A DNA stretch of 23,755 nt from Clostridium sp. CAG:967 (GTDB lineage Bacteria > Cyanobacteriota > Vampirovibrionia > Gastranaerophilales > Gastranaerophilaceae). The translations under genes and the position numbers were made by a program. Below the pieces are notes generated by a model. It did no database searches. It was not told the origin of the DNA and was given only the letters and a program-made list of their open reading frames with translations. The DNA lies in contig HF991484.1 of assembly GCA_000433095.1 (NCBI GenBank), positions 43,539-67,293 on the forward strand, in the 5' to 3' direction. This document shows positions 1 through 7,999 of the stretch, in pieces. Positions within the stretch are counted from its first letter, which is position 1, and each line of letters starts with the position of its first letter.

Positions 1-1
1 C

Positions 2-727
2 TTGACCCGCCACATTGGGGCTTTTAGGAATTTTTTAGGACACTCATGCGCATTTACCTTAGCTGAGGTTTTAATTACTCTCGGCATTATTGGTGTGGTT
101 GCGGCACTTACTATTCCTAACTTAATAGGAAATTACAAAAAAGTAGAAGCATCATCAAGACTTAAAAAGTTTTACTCACTAATGGAACAGGCTATACTTA
201 TGAGTGAAATGGAAAACGGAGATTCAAAAGAATGGTTTAAAGCTTCTACGCAATATGACGATGAAGGTGATGTAGATTATGATGCGCAGGGAAAAGTTTC
301 AAAAGAATTTTTCATGACATACCTTGCACCATATTTCAAGTATACGAGCATTACAGAAGGCAAAAATACTGTTGACGACGACGGGAATAAAACAGGTACA
401 ACAACTAAGGTTTTCCTTGCCGACGGCTCGTATTTCAGCTTCAATAACGGAAGCTGCATGGATTTTGCATTTGATATTAACGGTCACAAAAAACCAAATG
501 AATTCGGGAGAGACAAATTTGCTTTTTTAATGTGTTTTTCAGAATCAACAAGACAATACCATTGCGGCTCAAATCAGAAAGCATTTTGTGCATACGGAAG
601 CGCTCAAAACACGGATAACTCCAGAGCCAAAAGACTTGCTGACTGCAAAAAATCAGGATATTGGTGCAGCGGACTTCTTTTAATGGATGGTTTTGAATTT
701 AAAGATGATTATCCCTATAAGTTATAA
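2..727 (+). CDS. Pseudopilin-like protein with prepilin N-terminal motif (5' partial)
   Basis: Seen: 241 residues are readable from the left edge. A prepilin-peptidase-type motif FTLAE at about residues 18-22 is followed by a hydrophobic helix (VLITLGIIGVVAALTIP), the layout of type IV pilins and type II secretion pseudopilins. The residue before the motif is Ala rather than the usual Gly. The body carries DINGHKKPNEFGRD, and the C-terminus has a Cys pair around a Trp (CKKSGYWC). The first readable codon is TTG; I think the true start is just outside the window, because a paralogue at 14640 reads MKKNRHIG where this one reads LTRHIG. Known: such proteins are cleaved and N-methylated by a PilD-like peptidase and assemble into membrane-anchored filaments. 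Inferred: a minor pilin or pseudopilin of unknown assembly. Unlike the two paralogues in this window it has only four G at the homologous position and only one FTLAE motif. Confidence 0.8.
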   Translation: MTRHIGAFRNFLGHSCAFTLAEVLITLGIIGVVAALTIPNLIGNYKKVEASSRLKKFYSLMEQAILMSEMENGDSKEWFKASTQYDDEGDVDYDAQGKVSKEFFMTYLAPYFKYTSITEGKNTVDDDGNKTGTTTKVFLADGSYFSFNNGSCMDFAFDINGHKKPNEFGRDKFAFLMCFSESTRQYHCGSNQKAFCAYGSAQNTDNSRAKRLADCKKSGYWCSGLLLMDGFEFKDDYPYKL

Positions 728-741
728 GAAAAATCTTTTTG

Positions 742-750
742 TGCTAGAAT
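742..750 (+). promoter_or_regulatory. Candidate extended -10 promoter element for purA
   Basis: TGCTAGAAT matches an extended -10 (TGnTAnaaT) in the 64-bp gap before purA. No good -35 is visible at 17 bp, so the call rests on the extended -10 alone. A start site near 757 would give a leader of about 35 nt carrying the purA Shine-Dalgarno. Confidence 0.35.
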
Positions 751-791
751 AAATTAGTAATAAACCAATTTTTGTGAAAGGATTAAGGGAT

Positions 792-2069
792 ATGAATAAG
801 GTTGTTGTCGGAGCTCAATGGGGCGATGAAGGTAAAGCAAAAATTACTGATTTATTAGCACAAAATGCTGATTTAATTATAAGATATCAGGGCGGATGCA
901 ATGCAGGACACACTGTTGTTGCACATAATAAAACATTTAAGTTTCACCTGATACCGTCAGGTATTTTATACAAAGGTAAAACTTGTTTTATCGGTGCAGG
1001 AACTGTTATACTACCTGAATACTTTGAAGAAGAAATTCAAGGACTTATAAAAGAAGGTATTGATGTTTCCGGACTGAAAATCAACCCGCTTGCATCTATA
1101 ACAATGCCGTATCATACAGAAGTTGACGGTTACAGCGAAGACACAGCCCAAAAAGGTAAAATCGGAACAACTAAAAAAGGTATTGGACCGACTTATACTG
1201 ATAAAATGGCACGTATCGGCTTAAAAATTCAGGATTTGTATTCTCCAGAAGCACTTTCTGAAAAACTTGATGTAATTTTGCCGTTAAAAAATAAAACCCT
1301 TGAAAATGTTTACGGTCTAAAGTCATATTCTAAAGAAGAAGTTACAGCTTTATGCGCTAAATATGCTGAAATTTTCAGACCTTATGTATGTTTTGACTGG
1401 CAAAAAGTTCTTCAAGATGCAAAACGTGATAAGAAAGCCGTACTATTTGAGGGTGCACAGGGCGTAATGCTTGATATAGATTACGGAACTTATCCTTTTG
1501 TAACATCATCAAATCCTATCGGCGGAGGTGCTGCAACAGGTTCTGGATACGGTCCTGCTATGATAGATGAGGTTATCGGAGTGGCAAAAGCTTACGTTAC
1601 ACGTGTTGGAGAAGGTCCTTTCGTGACAGAATTAACCGATGAAACAGGCAAAAAAATTCAAGATATTGGTCACGAATTCGGTGTAACAACAGGACGCCCG
1701 AGAAGATGCGGCTGGTTTGATGCTGTTATTATGAAATATGCGGTTCTGGTTGGCGGCTTAACATCAATTGCTTTAACCAAAATTGATGTGTTTGATACTT
1801 TTGACGAAATTAAAGTATGTACAGCTTACAAAGATAAACGTGACGGAAAGATTTATACAAGCTACCCGACAGATGTTTATATTCACAAATATCTTGAACC
1901 TGTATATGAAACCCACAAAGGCTGGGGAGAAGATATTACGGGAATTAAAGATTATGATAAGCTTCCACAGAATGCAAAAAAATACTTAGAAAGACTTGAA
2001 GAAATTTTGGAAGTTCCTATTTCAATAGTTAGTGTAGGACCTGACAGAGAACAGACTATTTTTAAATAA
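792..2069 (+). CDS. purA: Adenylosuccinate synthetase
   Basis: Catalyses the GTP-dependent joining of IMP and aspartate to adenylosuccinate, the first committed step to AMP, in the cytosol. The 425-residue protein has the family signatures in order: QWGDEGKAK (residues 9-17), QGGCNAGHT with the catalytic His, GTTKKGIGPTY (IMP loop), GAQGVMLDID, SSNPIGGG, TTGRPRRCGW and TKIDVFD (GTP base recognition). The ATG at 792 is chosen over the in-frame GTG at 774 because AAGGGA lies directly upstream of it and because the family starts just before VVVGAQWGDEG. Odd: the normally invariant GDEGKGK loop reads GDEGKAK (Ala16, codon GCA). The following KITDLL resembles cyanobacterial PurA as I remember it. 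No terminator is evident before the next gene. Confidence 0.96.
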   Translation: MNKVVVGAQWGDEGKAKITDLLAQNADLIIRYQGGCNAGHTVVAHNKTFKFHLIPSGILYKGKTCFIGAGTVILPEYFEEEIQGLIKEGIDVSGLKINPLASITMPYHTEVDGYSEDTAQKGKIGTTKKGIGPTYTDKMARIGLKIQDLYSPEALSEKLDVILPLKNKTLENVYGLKSYSKEEVTALCAKYAEIFRPYVCFDWQKVLQDAKRDKKAVLFEGAQGVMLDIDYGTYPFVTSSNPIGGGAATGSGYGPAMIDEVIGVAKAYVTRVGEGPFVTELTDETGKKIQDIGHEFGVTTGRPRRCGWFDAVIMKYAVLVGGLTSIALTKIDVFDTFDEIKVCTAYKDKRDGKIYTSYPTDVYIHKYLEPVYETHKGWGEDITGIKDYDKLPQNAKKYLERLEEILEVPISIVSVGPDREQTIFK

Positions 2070-2133
2070 ACAGCATTAAACATGAGTTTTATAAGTTTAC
2101 AAAATAATTCAAAAAAGCAATTTTTTGTATTTG

Positions 2134-2151
2134 CATGTTTTAATATACATG
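2134..2151. promoter_or_regulatory. Inverted repeat over the likely promoter of the M16 peptidase gene
   Basis: CATGT and ACATG (2134-2138 and 2147-2151) flank an AT-rich core containing TAATAT and TATACA, either of which could be a -10 box. The position just before the start codon at 2159 suggests an operator or promoter, but no convincing -35 is seen. Confidence 0.25.
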
Positions 2152-2158
2152 TACTATT

Positions 2159-4963
2159 ATGCTTAAAATTAATAACATATCTAATATAAACAGTGCAATA
2201 CCGCAGCAAAAGACGTGTTTCAAAGGTGAAGACAGTGCAGCAGCAAAGCCGAAGGCAGAAAAATTACCCGACGTCAAACCTGACTATGCCGTAAAAACTC
2301 CTATGCCTTACACTAAAACAGGAGAAATGAATTTTCCTTATGATACTAAGGCATACTGCTATAAACTGGCAAACGGGCAAAAAGTCATAATAGTGCCTCA
2401 GGAAGGTGAAACTGTACTTAGAACTTACGTAAATTCGGGCTCAATGAATGAACCTGATAACCTTCGAGGAATAAGTCATTACATTGAGCATAACCTGTTT
2501 AACGGTTCTCAAGGGCTTGAAGAAGGAGAATTCTTTAAAGCTGTTGATAAAATGGGTGCATCTACAAATGCTTCTACAGGTTTTGCTGAAACAAACTATT
2601 ACATAAGCTCAAATCTTTTAAATGACAACGATTTGGAAAATAAAATAAAACTGCATGCTTCGATGCTTGAAACTCCTATTTTTGCCATAGATAAACTCGA
2701 AAAAGAAAAAGGAATTGTTAATTCTGAAATTAATATGATTTTATCAAGACCTGAAAATTTGGCAATAAACAAAACCTTGAAAAATCTATACGGGATTAAC
2801 TCGACTTCTACAGACTTAATAGGCGGAACAACAGATAATATAACAAATTTATCAAGAGAAGATGTTGTAAATTACTATAACAACAACTACTTCCCTGCTA
2901 ATATGGTAACGGTCATAACAGGTGATGTTAAGCCTGAGGAAACAATGCAGCTGATTTCAAAACATTTTACTTCCAAAAGGCAGCCCAATAAAGCAAGACA
3001 TTTTGAAACATTAATCCCGACAGAAAAAACAGTCAGGGAAGATATTATTTCAAATAAAGCAACCGGAACAACAATTGTTGTCGGCTTTAACGGACCGAAA
3101 AGCAGCGATACAAAAGATAAGATTTATATTTCAGCTTTATCCAGACTTTTATCTATGTCACCGACTTCAAGAATAGACAAAAATATTAAAAAATATAATG
3201 CAGGTTCCTGGATTGAAAACGAAAAAATCAGCACAAACCCTAATGACGGCAGAGCAATTATGCTTATATCAGAATGTGTTGATGAAAACTCGGAAGATAT
3301 ACTAAAAACTATATTTAATGAAATAGGCAATATAGCAAATAATCCGCCGACAGATGATGAAATGCAGATTATTAAAAAGAAAATGCTTTACAGCTATTCA
3401 AGTACGTTTGAAAAATCCTTTGCAACAAACAATCTGATAGGAACCTCCATTCTTGAAAACAATGAAGACTACATAAACAATTATGAACAAATTGTTAAAT
3501 CAATGACTGCTCAAGACCTTGTTAATACAGCAAAAAAATACCTTGATATTAACAAAGCATCGGTAACAGTTGTTCACCCCGACAGTGTAACAGAAGAAAG
3601 CATCAAAAATAACTACAAAAAAGTTTCAAATGTTTCTTTTACAGGAGCAAAAAAAGAAGCTGTAAACCTTTCTGAAGTAAAAGAATATAATCTGGCAAAC
3701 AACTACAAAGTTATAACATCTAACTCTAAAACCAATAACGTTATAGGCTCTTTCCAGCTTTATACCGACAATTATTACCCTGCAAAACCCTCTGTATCAT
3801 TAATCTTAGACGGGCTGCTAAGTGAAGGCTCAAAATACAGGAATGAGGAAGAACTTGAAACCGATTTGGCTAAAAGCGGTATATCCGTATCAATTGGAGC
3901 TAACGCAGATAATTTAAGCGGGGCGTTTATTTGCCAGAAAGAAGATTTAGACAAAGCAATGAAATCTTTTAAAGAGGTTCTCGAAAATCCAAGGTTTACT
4001 CAAGAAAACTTTGAACAGGTTAAAAAACGTATTAAAGATAAGATTCTTACTGCTGAGAAATCTGCATTTGATAAGCTCGACACAGAAATCTACAAAGGTC
4101 TTCCTACCGGAAACTCAAAGCAAGACATCCTGAATGACCTCGATACGGTAACTCTTGATGATGTTAAGTCTTTCTATGACTATTTAGTACATAACGGTAA
4201 AGCATACATGGGTATTTCAGCACCTTTCGAAAAAGATAAAAGCTTGAATAACACAGTATTTACCAATGTCGCATCCCTACAAACAGTGAAGCCTTTTGAG
4301 CATTTTTCAAAAAATATATATACCCCTGTTGAAGAAACAAAAGTTTTAACAGATACTGATAATAAAAATCAGGCTCAAATTGTTGAAGCATTTAAATATA
4401 AGATTAATCATAACTTGAAAGACAATATTACTGTAAATCTGTTGAACATAATTCTTGGCGGTAACCCTTCGTCAAGACTGTTTATGGACTTAAGAGAAAA
4501 CCAAAAGCTGGCTTACCATGTTCGTTCGAACTTTGAAAACAATGAAGATACAGGCGTTTTTGTTTTAAAAATAGAAACAACAACCGAAAATCAGGACACA
4601 GGAGAAGTAAGCTTTGACAATGTTGAAAAATCAATAAACGGATTTAACAAACACATATCAAAAATTAAATCAGAAAAGGTTACAGACGAAGAACTAAACA
4701 ATGCAAAATTGAATTTGAAAAATCAAATATTAAACTCCTGCCACGATGCCGGCGAGAAGCTTACATTATTGTATCAAGGAGTTGATTCTCCATACGGAAT
4801 TTCTAGAGAAAATCAAATGTTTGATATGATTGATGCCATAACTGCTGATGATATTTATAATGCTGCAAACTATATCTTCGCAGGCAAACCTGTATATTCA
4901 ATAGTTGCTACAGAGAATACTTTAAAAGAAAACGAACAGTTCTTAAATTCTTTAAAAGCATAA
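2159..4963 (+). CDS. M16 family zinc metallopeptidase, two-domain
   Basis: A 934-residue protein with two M16 (pitrilysin/processing-peptidase) halves. The N-terminal half carries the inverted zinc motif HYIEH (residues 107-111) in an M16 context (GISHYIEHNLFNGS); the probable third ligand is a Glu in EKGIVNSEINM (residues 183-193, Glu190 best). The second half, from roughly residue 500, lacks HxxEH but keeps the GGNPSSRLFMDLRE segment typical of the non-catalytic M16 domain. Known: M16 enzymes cleave peptides inside a clamshell formed by the two halves. No signal peptide is seen: the first 60 residues are polar, rich in Lys and Pro, with CFKG at 20-23. A Shine-Dalgarno is not visible before the ATG. 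Substrate and location are unknown; it could be a cytosolic peptidase or processing enzyme. Confidence 0.9.
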   Translation: MLKINNISNINSAIPQQKTCFKGEDSAAAKPKAEKLPDVKPDYAVKTPMPYTKTGEMNFPYDTKAYCYKLANGQKVIIVPQEGETVLRTYVNSGSMNEPDNLRGISHYIEHNLFNGSQGLEEGEFFKAVDKMGASTNASTGFAETNYYISSNLLNDNDLENKIKLHASMLETPIFAIDKLEKEKGIVNSEINMILSRPENLAINKTLKNLYGINSTSTDLIGGTTDNITNLSREDVVNYYNNNYFPANMVTVITGDVKPEETMQLISKHFTSKRQPNKARHFETLIPTEKTVREDIISNKATGTTIVVGFNGPKSSDTKDKIYISALSRLLSMSPTSRIDKNIKKYNAGSWIENEKISTNPNDGRAIMLISECVDENSEDILKTIFNEIGNIANNPPTDDEMQIIKKKMLYSYSSTFEKSFATNNLIGTSILENNEDYINNYEQIVKSMTAQDLVNTAKKYLDINKASVTVVHPDSVTEESIKNNYKKVSNVSFTGAKKEAVNLSEVKEYNLANNYKVITSNSKTNNVIGSFQLYTDNYYPAKPSVSLILDGLLSEGSKYRNEEELETDLAKSGISVSIGANADNLSGAFICQKEDLDKAMKSFKEVLENPRFTQENFEQVKKRIKDKILTAEKSAFDKLDTEIYKGLPTGNSKQDILNDLDTVTLDDVKSFYDYLVHNGKAYMGISAPFEKDKSLNNTVFTNVASLQTVKPFEHFSKNIYTPVEETKVLTDTDNKNQAQIVEAFKYKINHNLKDNITVNLLNIILGGNPSSRLFMDLRENQKLAYHVRSNFENNEDTGVFVLKIETTTENQDTGEVSFDNVEKSINGFNKHISKIKSEKVTDEELNNAKLNLKNQILNSCHDAGEKLTLLYQGVDSPYGISRENQMFDMIDAITADDIYNAANYIFAGKPVYSIVATENTLKENEQFLNSLKA

Positions 4964-4995
4964 AAAAAGAACCTGATTAAAATCAGGTTCTTTTT
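4964..4995. terminator. Bidirectional intrinsic terminator between the M16 peptidase gene and gap
   Basis: GAACCTGATT (4969-4978) and AATCAGGTTC (4981-4990) form a perfect inverted repeat, with an A run on the left and a T run on the right. It can therefore stop transcription from both convergent genes. Confidence 0.9.
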
Positions 4996-5013
4996 AATTA
5001 TTGCTAATTATAA

Positions 5014-6027
5014 TTATAATTTTTCAGCAACCATTAAAGTAGTTTCAGCTAATCTTGTAGAATAACCCATTTCGTTATCATACCAAGAAACAACTTTAAC
5101 CATATTGTCGCCCATTGTCATTGTCAATGCAGCATCAACAGTTGAAGATTGGTGAGAACCGATGAAGTCTGAAGATACAAGAGGAGTTTCTTCATAAACT
5201 AAAATTCCTTTCATTTCGCCTTCAGCAGCTTCTTTCAAAGCAGCGTTAACAGCTTCAACTGTAACAGGTTTTTCAGTTTCGAATACAACGTCAACAACTG
5301 ATACGTCAGGAGTAGGAACTCTCATAGCGAAACCGTTTAATTTACCTTTTAATTCAGGGATAACCAAAGCAACAGCTTTAGCAGCACCTGTAGTTGTAGG
5401 AACGATGTTTAAAGCACCAGCTCTAGCACGACGAGGATCTTTGTGACCTGCATCCAAAATTCTTTGGTCGCCTGTGTAAGAGTGAACTGTAGTCATCAAA
5501 CCTTTAACGATACCGAATTTATCCATAACAACTTTAGCAACAGGAGCTAAGCAGTTAGTTGTACAAGATGCCATTGAAATGATGTCGTGTTTAGCCGGAT
5601 CATATTCATTACCGTTAACACCAAGAACGATAGTTTTGTCTTCGTTTTTAGCAGGAGCTGAAATGATAACTTTTTTAGCACCGGCATCTAAGTGAGCTTT
5701 AGCTTTAGTTGCATCTGTGAAGAAACCTGTTGATTCAACAACAACTTCAACACCAAGATCTTTCCAAGGTAATTGAGCTGGATCTTTTTCTGCAAAGAAT
5801 TTAATTTTTTTACCGTTAATGATGATACCTTCATCATAAGCTTCTACATCACCGCAGAATTTGCCTTGAACTGAATCATATTTGAAAATATGAGCAGCTT
5901 GTGCAGGTGTTAAACCCGGGTCATTGATTGCTACATAATTAATTTTGTCAAAAATACCTTCTTCGATAGCGGCTCTTAATGTGTTACGGCCGATTCTGCC
6001 GAAGCCGTTAATTGCTACATTTACCAT
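5014..6027 (-). CDS. gap: Glyceraldehyde-3-phosphate dehydrogenase
   Basis: Converts glyceraldehyde-3-phosphate, phosphate and NAD(P)+ to 1,3-bisphosphoglycerate in central glycolysis. 337 residues, the usual length. Visible: Rossmann GFGRIGRN (residues 8-15), ASCTTNC with catalytic Cys155, His182 in TTVHSYT, IVPTTTGAAKA, MRVPTPDVSVVD and the C-terminal SWYDNEMGYS. Asp36 after the second beta strand (AINDPG) favours NAD+, although the following residues PG are less usual than the common LT, so cofactor preference is uncertain. AAGGGAG precedes the ATG and a strong promoter lies upstream. It is the only carbon-flux gene here besides glgA and stands alone, convergent with the M16 peptidase gene and divergent from a small membrane protein gene. 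Confidence 0.97.
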   Translation of the reverse strand: MVNVAINGFGRIGRNTLRAAIEEGIFDKINYVAINDPGLTPAQAAHIFKYDSVQGKFCGDVEAYDEGIIINGKKIKFFAEKDPAQLPWKDLGVEVVVESTGFFTDATKAKAHLDAGAKKVIISAPAKNEDKTIVLGVNGNEYDPAKHDIISMASCTTNCLAPVAKVVMDKFGIVKGLMTTVHSYTGDQRILDAGHKDPRRARAGALNIVPTTTGAAKAVALVIPELKGKLNGFAMRVPTPDVSVVDVVFETEKPVTVEAVNAALKEAAEGEMKGILVYEETPLVSSDFIGSHQSSTVDAALTMTMGDNMVKVVSWYDNEMGYSTRLAETTLMVAEKL

Positions 6028-6068
6028 AAGTTTTTACTCCCTTTCTTTTGTAAAACTTTAACATGTAA

Positions 6069-6097
6069 CTTATAACATTAACAAAAAAACTAATCAA
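6069..6097 (-). promoter_or_regulatory. Promoter of gap
   Basis: On the minus strand, TTGATT (6092-6097), a 17-bp spacer and TATAAG (6069-6074). This gives a leader of about 35 nt that carries the AAGGGAG Shine-Dalgarno. The short inverted repeat TAGG-CCTA at 6099-6110 sits just upstream of the -35. Confidence 0.7.
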
Positions 6098-6111
6098 GTA
6101 GGTATGCCTAT

Positions 6112-6142
6112 TTGAAATGTTAAGAAAAAGTTAATTTATAAT
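6112..6142 (+). promoter_or_regulatory. Candidate promoter of the small membrane protein gene
   Basis: TTGAAA (6112-6117) and a perfect TATAAT (6137-6142), separated by 19 bp, which is slightly long. The predicted leader to the ATG at 6177 is about 28 nt and has no clear Shine-Dalgarno. Confidence 0.5.
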
Positions 6143-6176
6143 TGAAAAATAAAAACTATCAGGTTATCATCAAAGT

Positions 6177-6512
6177 ATGTTAGTGAGTAAGATAGGAACA
6201 TTTAAAAGTCATCCGAGTTTCAAGAATGAAAATTCACAAAAACGTGAAGGTTTTCTTGAAAAATTCCATACCTGCACAAAAAATTCTGCGGATATGACAG
6301 ACACTATCGTTGTACCAAGGACTATTTTTAAAGGATATCTGGGAATTATGACAGGCACAACTCTTGTTACTCTCGGCGGCTTGCTAAATAAACATCCGAA
6401 AACGAATAAAACTCTTATTGGTGCGGGGCTTCTTACTTCTTTATACGGAACATGGGCTTTTGTAAGACCGTTTATAATTAAAGATGCTCCGGGTGTAGAA
6501 AAAAGTAAATAA
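6177..6512 (+). CDS. Small two-helix membrane protein of unknown function
   Basis: 111 residues. The first 48 are polar and Lys-rich; two hydrophobic segments follow, about 50-70 (FKGYLGIMTGTTLVTLGGLL) and 79-101 (LIGAGLLTSLYGTWAFVRPF), joined by a short basic loop (NKHPKTNK). I do not recognise a family. The gene is supported by its own promoter, by a full-length open frame between two well-defined genes, and by ending 8 bp before the convergent hydG. The N-terminal PSFKNE resembles the CFKGE near the start of the M16 peptidase, which may be a lineage-specific N-terminal feature. No Shine-Dalgarno is clear before the ATG. Confidence 0.65.
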   Translation: MLVSKIGTFKSHPSFKNENSQKREGFLEKFHTCTKNSADMTDTIVVPRTIFKGYLGIMTGTTLVTLGGLLNKHPKTNKTLIGAGLLTSLYGTWAFVRPFIIKDAPGVEKSK

Positions 6513-6519
6513 TTGAAGA

Positions 6520-7938
6520 TTAAAATTTATAATCTCTGCCGCCGGCTTCAATTTTTACCAAATCTTCTTTAACTGTTTTCTTGATATTTTCAGCCTCCAG
6601 AGTTTCAACCTCTCTTTCGATTAAATCATAACCGATTTTTTTAGTTTCTTCTGATGCATAATCTTCCAGATATTCTTTTAACGTAAGAATTGCGTTAGGG
6701 TGGCAGAAATTATGTATCTGTTGGTTTTTACAAACTTCCATAAATCTGTCGCCTGTTCTGCCGCTTCCATAGCAAGCTGTACAGAAACTTGGCAGATATC
6801 CGAGCTGCATCAACCATTTTATTACTTCATCCAGAGGTCTTCTGTCTGAAACATCAAACTGTGCTGAATTTTCGTTTTCAGGCATAGGGTTAAAATAGCC
6901 GCCTACACTTGTTTTAGAACCGCCGGATATCTGAGAAATACCTAAATGAAGCAATCTTTCTCTGCATTCGGCATTTTCTCTTGTAGAAATTATCATGCCT
7001 GTATAAGGAACAGCTATTCTGATACAAGCAGCTATTTTAGCAAACATATCATTATCTATACCGTTATCAAATTCATCAGGATCAATATCATCCGCTTTCT
7101 TAATTCTTGGAACGCTTATAGTATGAGGTCCGACACCGTAAACAGCTTCAAGGTGTTCTGCATGCATTAACAATGCAGTGAATTCATACTTATAAGATTC
7201 CAGACCGAACAATACACCGAGCCCTACATCGTCAATACCACCTTGCATAGCTCTGTCCATTGCTTCCGTATGATATTTATAATTATGTTTTGGACCTGTA
7301 GGATGAAGCTTTTCGTAACTTTCTTTGTTATAGGTTTCTTGAAACAGAATGTATGTTCCGATTCCGGCTTCGTGTAATTTTTTATAGTTTTCAACGGTTG
7401 TAGCAGCTATATTAACGTTTACACGTCTGATAGAACCGTTTTTATGTTTAACGCTGTAGATTGTATTAATTGATTCCAGTATATATTCAATAGGGTTGTT
7501 AACAGGATCTTCGCCTGCTTCTATTGCAAGACGTTTATGCCCCATATCCTGAAGCGCTTCAACTTCTTTTCTTATATCATCCTGAGAAAGTTTACGTCTG
7601 GGGATATGTTTATTTTTAGCGTGATAAGGACAATATACGCATCCGTTCACACAGTAATTGGACAGGTAAAGAGGAGCAAACAATACGATACGGTTACCGT
7701 AATAATCTTTTTTTATTTTTTCTGCAAGAGAAAAAATCTCTCTATTTTTTTCTTCGTTATCACACACTAAAAGCACAGCAGCCTCTCTGTGCGAAAGACC
7801 TTTTCCTAATCGGGCTTTATCAAGGATTTTATCAATCAATGCCGAATTATTTTTATTTTCTTCCGCATATTTTAATGATGCCAGAACTTCTTCATGAGAT
7901 ATAAATTCATCGGCATTATGTGATTTAGGATTATACAT
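6520..7938 (-). CDS. hydG: [FeFe]-hydrogenase maturase HydG (radical SAM tyrosine lyase)
   Basis: Splits tyrosine to give the CO and CN- ligands built into the hydrogenase H-cluster. 472 residues. Seen: the radical-SAM CX3CX2C motif CVNGCVYC (Cys96, 100, 103) and, decisive against the paralogue ThiH, the C-terminal CX2CX22C motif (Cys386, 389, 412) in the CTACYGSGRTGDRFM context, which binds the auxiliary cluster with the dangler iron. The open frame extends to 7965, but AAGGAGGAGAG (7941-7951) points to the ATG at 7938. hydE, hydF and the hydrogenase are not in the window. It lies 61 bp downstream of mnmA on the same strand and has a possible promoter of its own. Its presence implies H2 metabolism in an anaerobe. 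Confidence 0.95.
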   Translation of the reverse strand: MYNPKSHNADEFISHEEVLASLKYAEENKNNSALIDKILDKARLGKGLSHREAAVLLVCDNEEKNREIFSLAEKIKKDYYGNRIVLFAPLYLSNYCVNGCVYCPYHAKNKHIPRRKLSQDDIRKEVEALQDMGHKRLAIEAGEDPVNNPIEYILESINTIYSVKHKNGSIRRVNVNIAATTVENYKKLHEAGIGTYILFQETYNKESYEKLHPTGPKHNYKYHTEAMDRAMQGGIDDVGLGVLFGLESYKYEFTALLMHAEHLEAVYGVGPHTISVPRIKKADDIDPDEFDNGIDNDMFAKIAACIRIAVPYTGMIISTRENAECRERLLHLGISQISGGSKTSVGGYFNPMPENENSAQFDVSDRRPLDEVIKWLMQLGYLPSFCTACYGSGRTGDRFMEVCKNQQIHNFCHPNAILTLKEYLEDYASEETKKIGYDLIEREVETLEAENIKKTVKEDLVKIEAGGRDYKF

Positions 7939-7948
7939 AACTCTCCTC

Positions 7949-7991
7949 CTTAGGTCTAAGAACATGATAAAACTTCAAAAATAAAAGTAAA
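7949..7991 (-). promoter_or_regulatory. Candidate hydG promoter with an inverted repeat touching the ribosome binding site
   Basis: On the minus strand, TTTACT (7986-7991), a 16-bp spacer and TATCAT (7964-7969). Between it and the start lies CTTAG-AC-CTAAG (7949-7960), a perfect 5-bp inverted repeat whose right arm runs into AAGGAGG. This could be an operator or a small RNA hairpin limiting translation. Confidence 0.4.
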
Positions 7992-7999
7992 GTAAACGC

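Noticed and set aside
774..791. In-frame GTG start upstream for purA
   Set aside because: The Shine-Dalgarno AAGGGA lies between it and the ATG at 792, and the PurA family begins at the latter.
6511..6556. AATTGAAG/CTTCAATT as a terminator between the small gene and hydG
   Set aside because: The loop is 27 nt and the stem AT-rich; too weak to call.
6520..7938. ThiH (thiamin tyrosine lyase) instead of HydG
   Set aside because: The C-terminal CX2CX22C motif and CTACYGSGRTGDRFM context are HydG features, and no thiamin genes are nearby.
7939..7965. Upstream ATG for hydG at 7965
   Set aside because: It has no ribosome site, while AAGGAGGAGAG sits right before the ATG at 7938; the extra residues would be encoded by the ribosome-site region itself.
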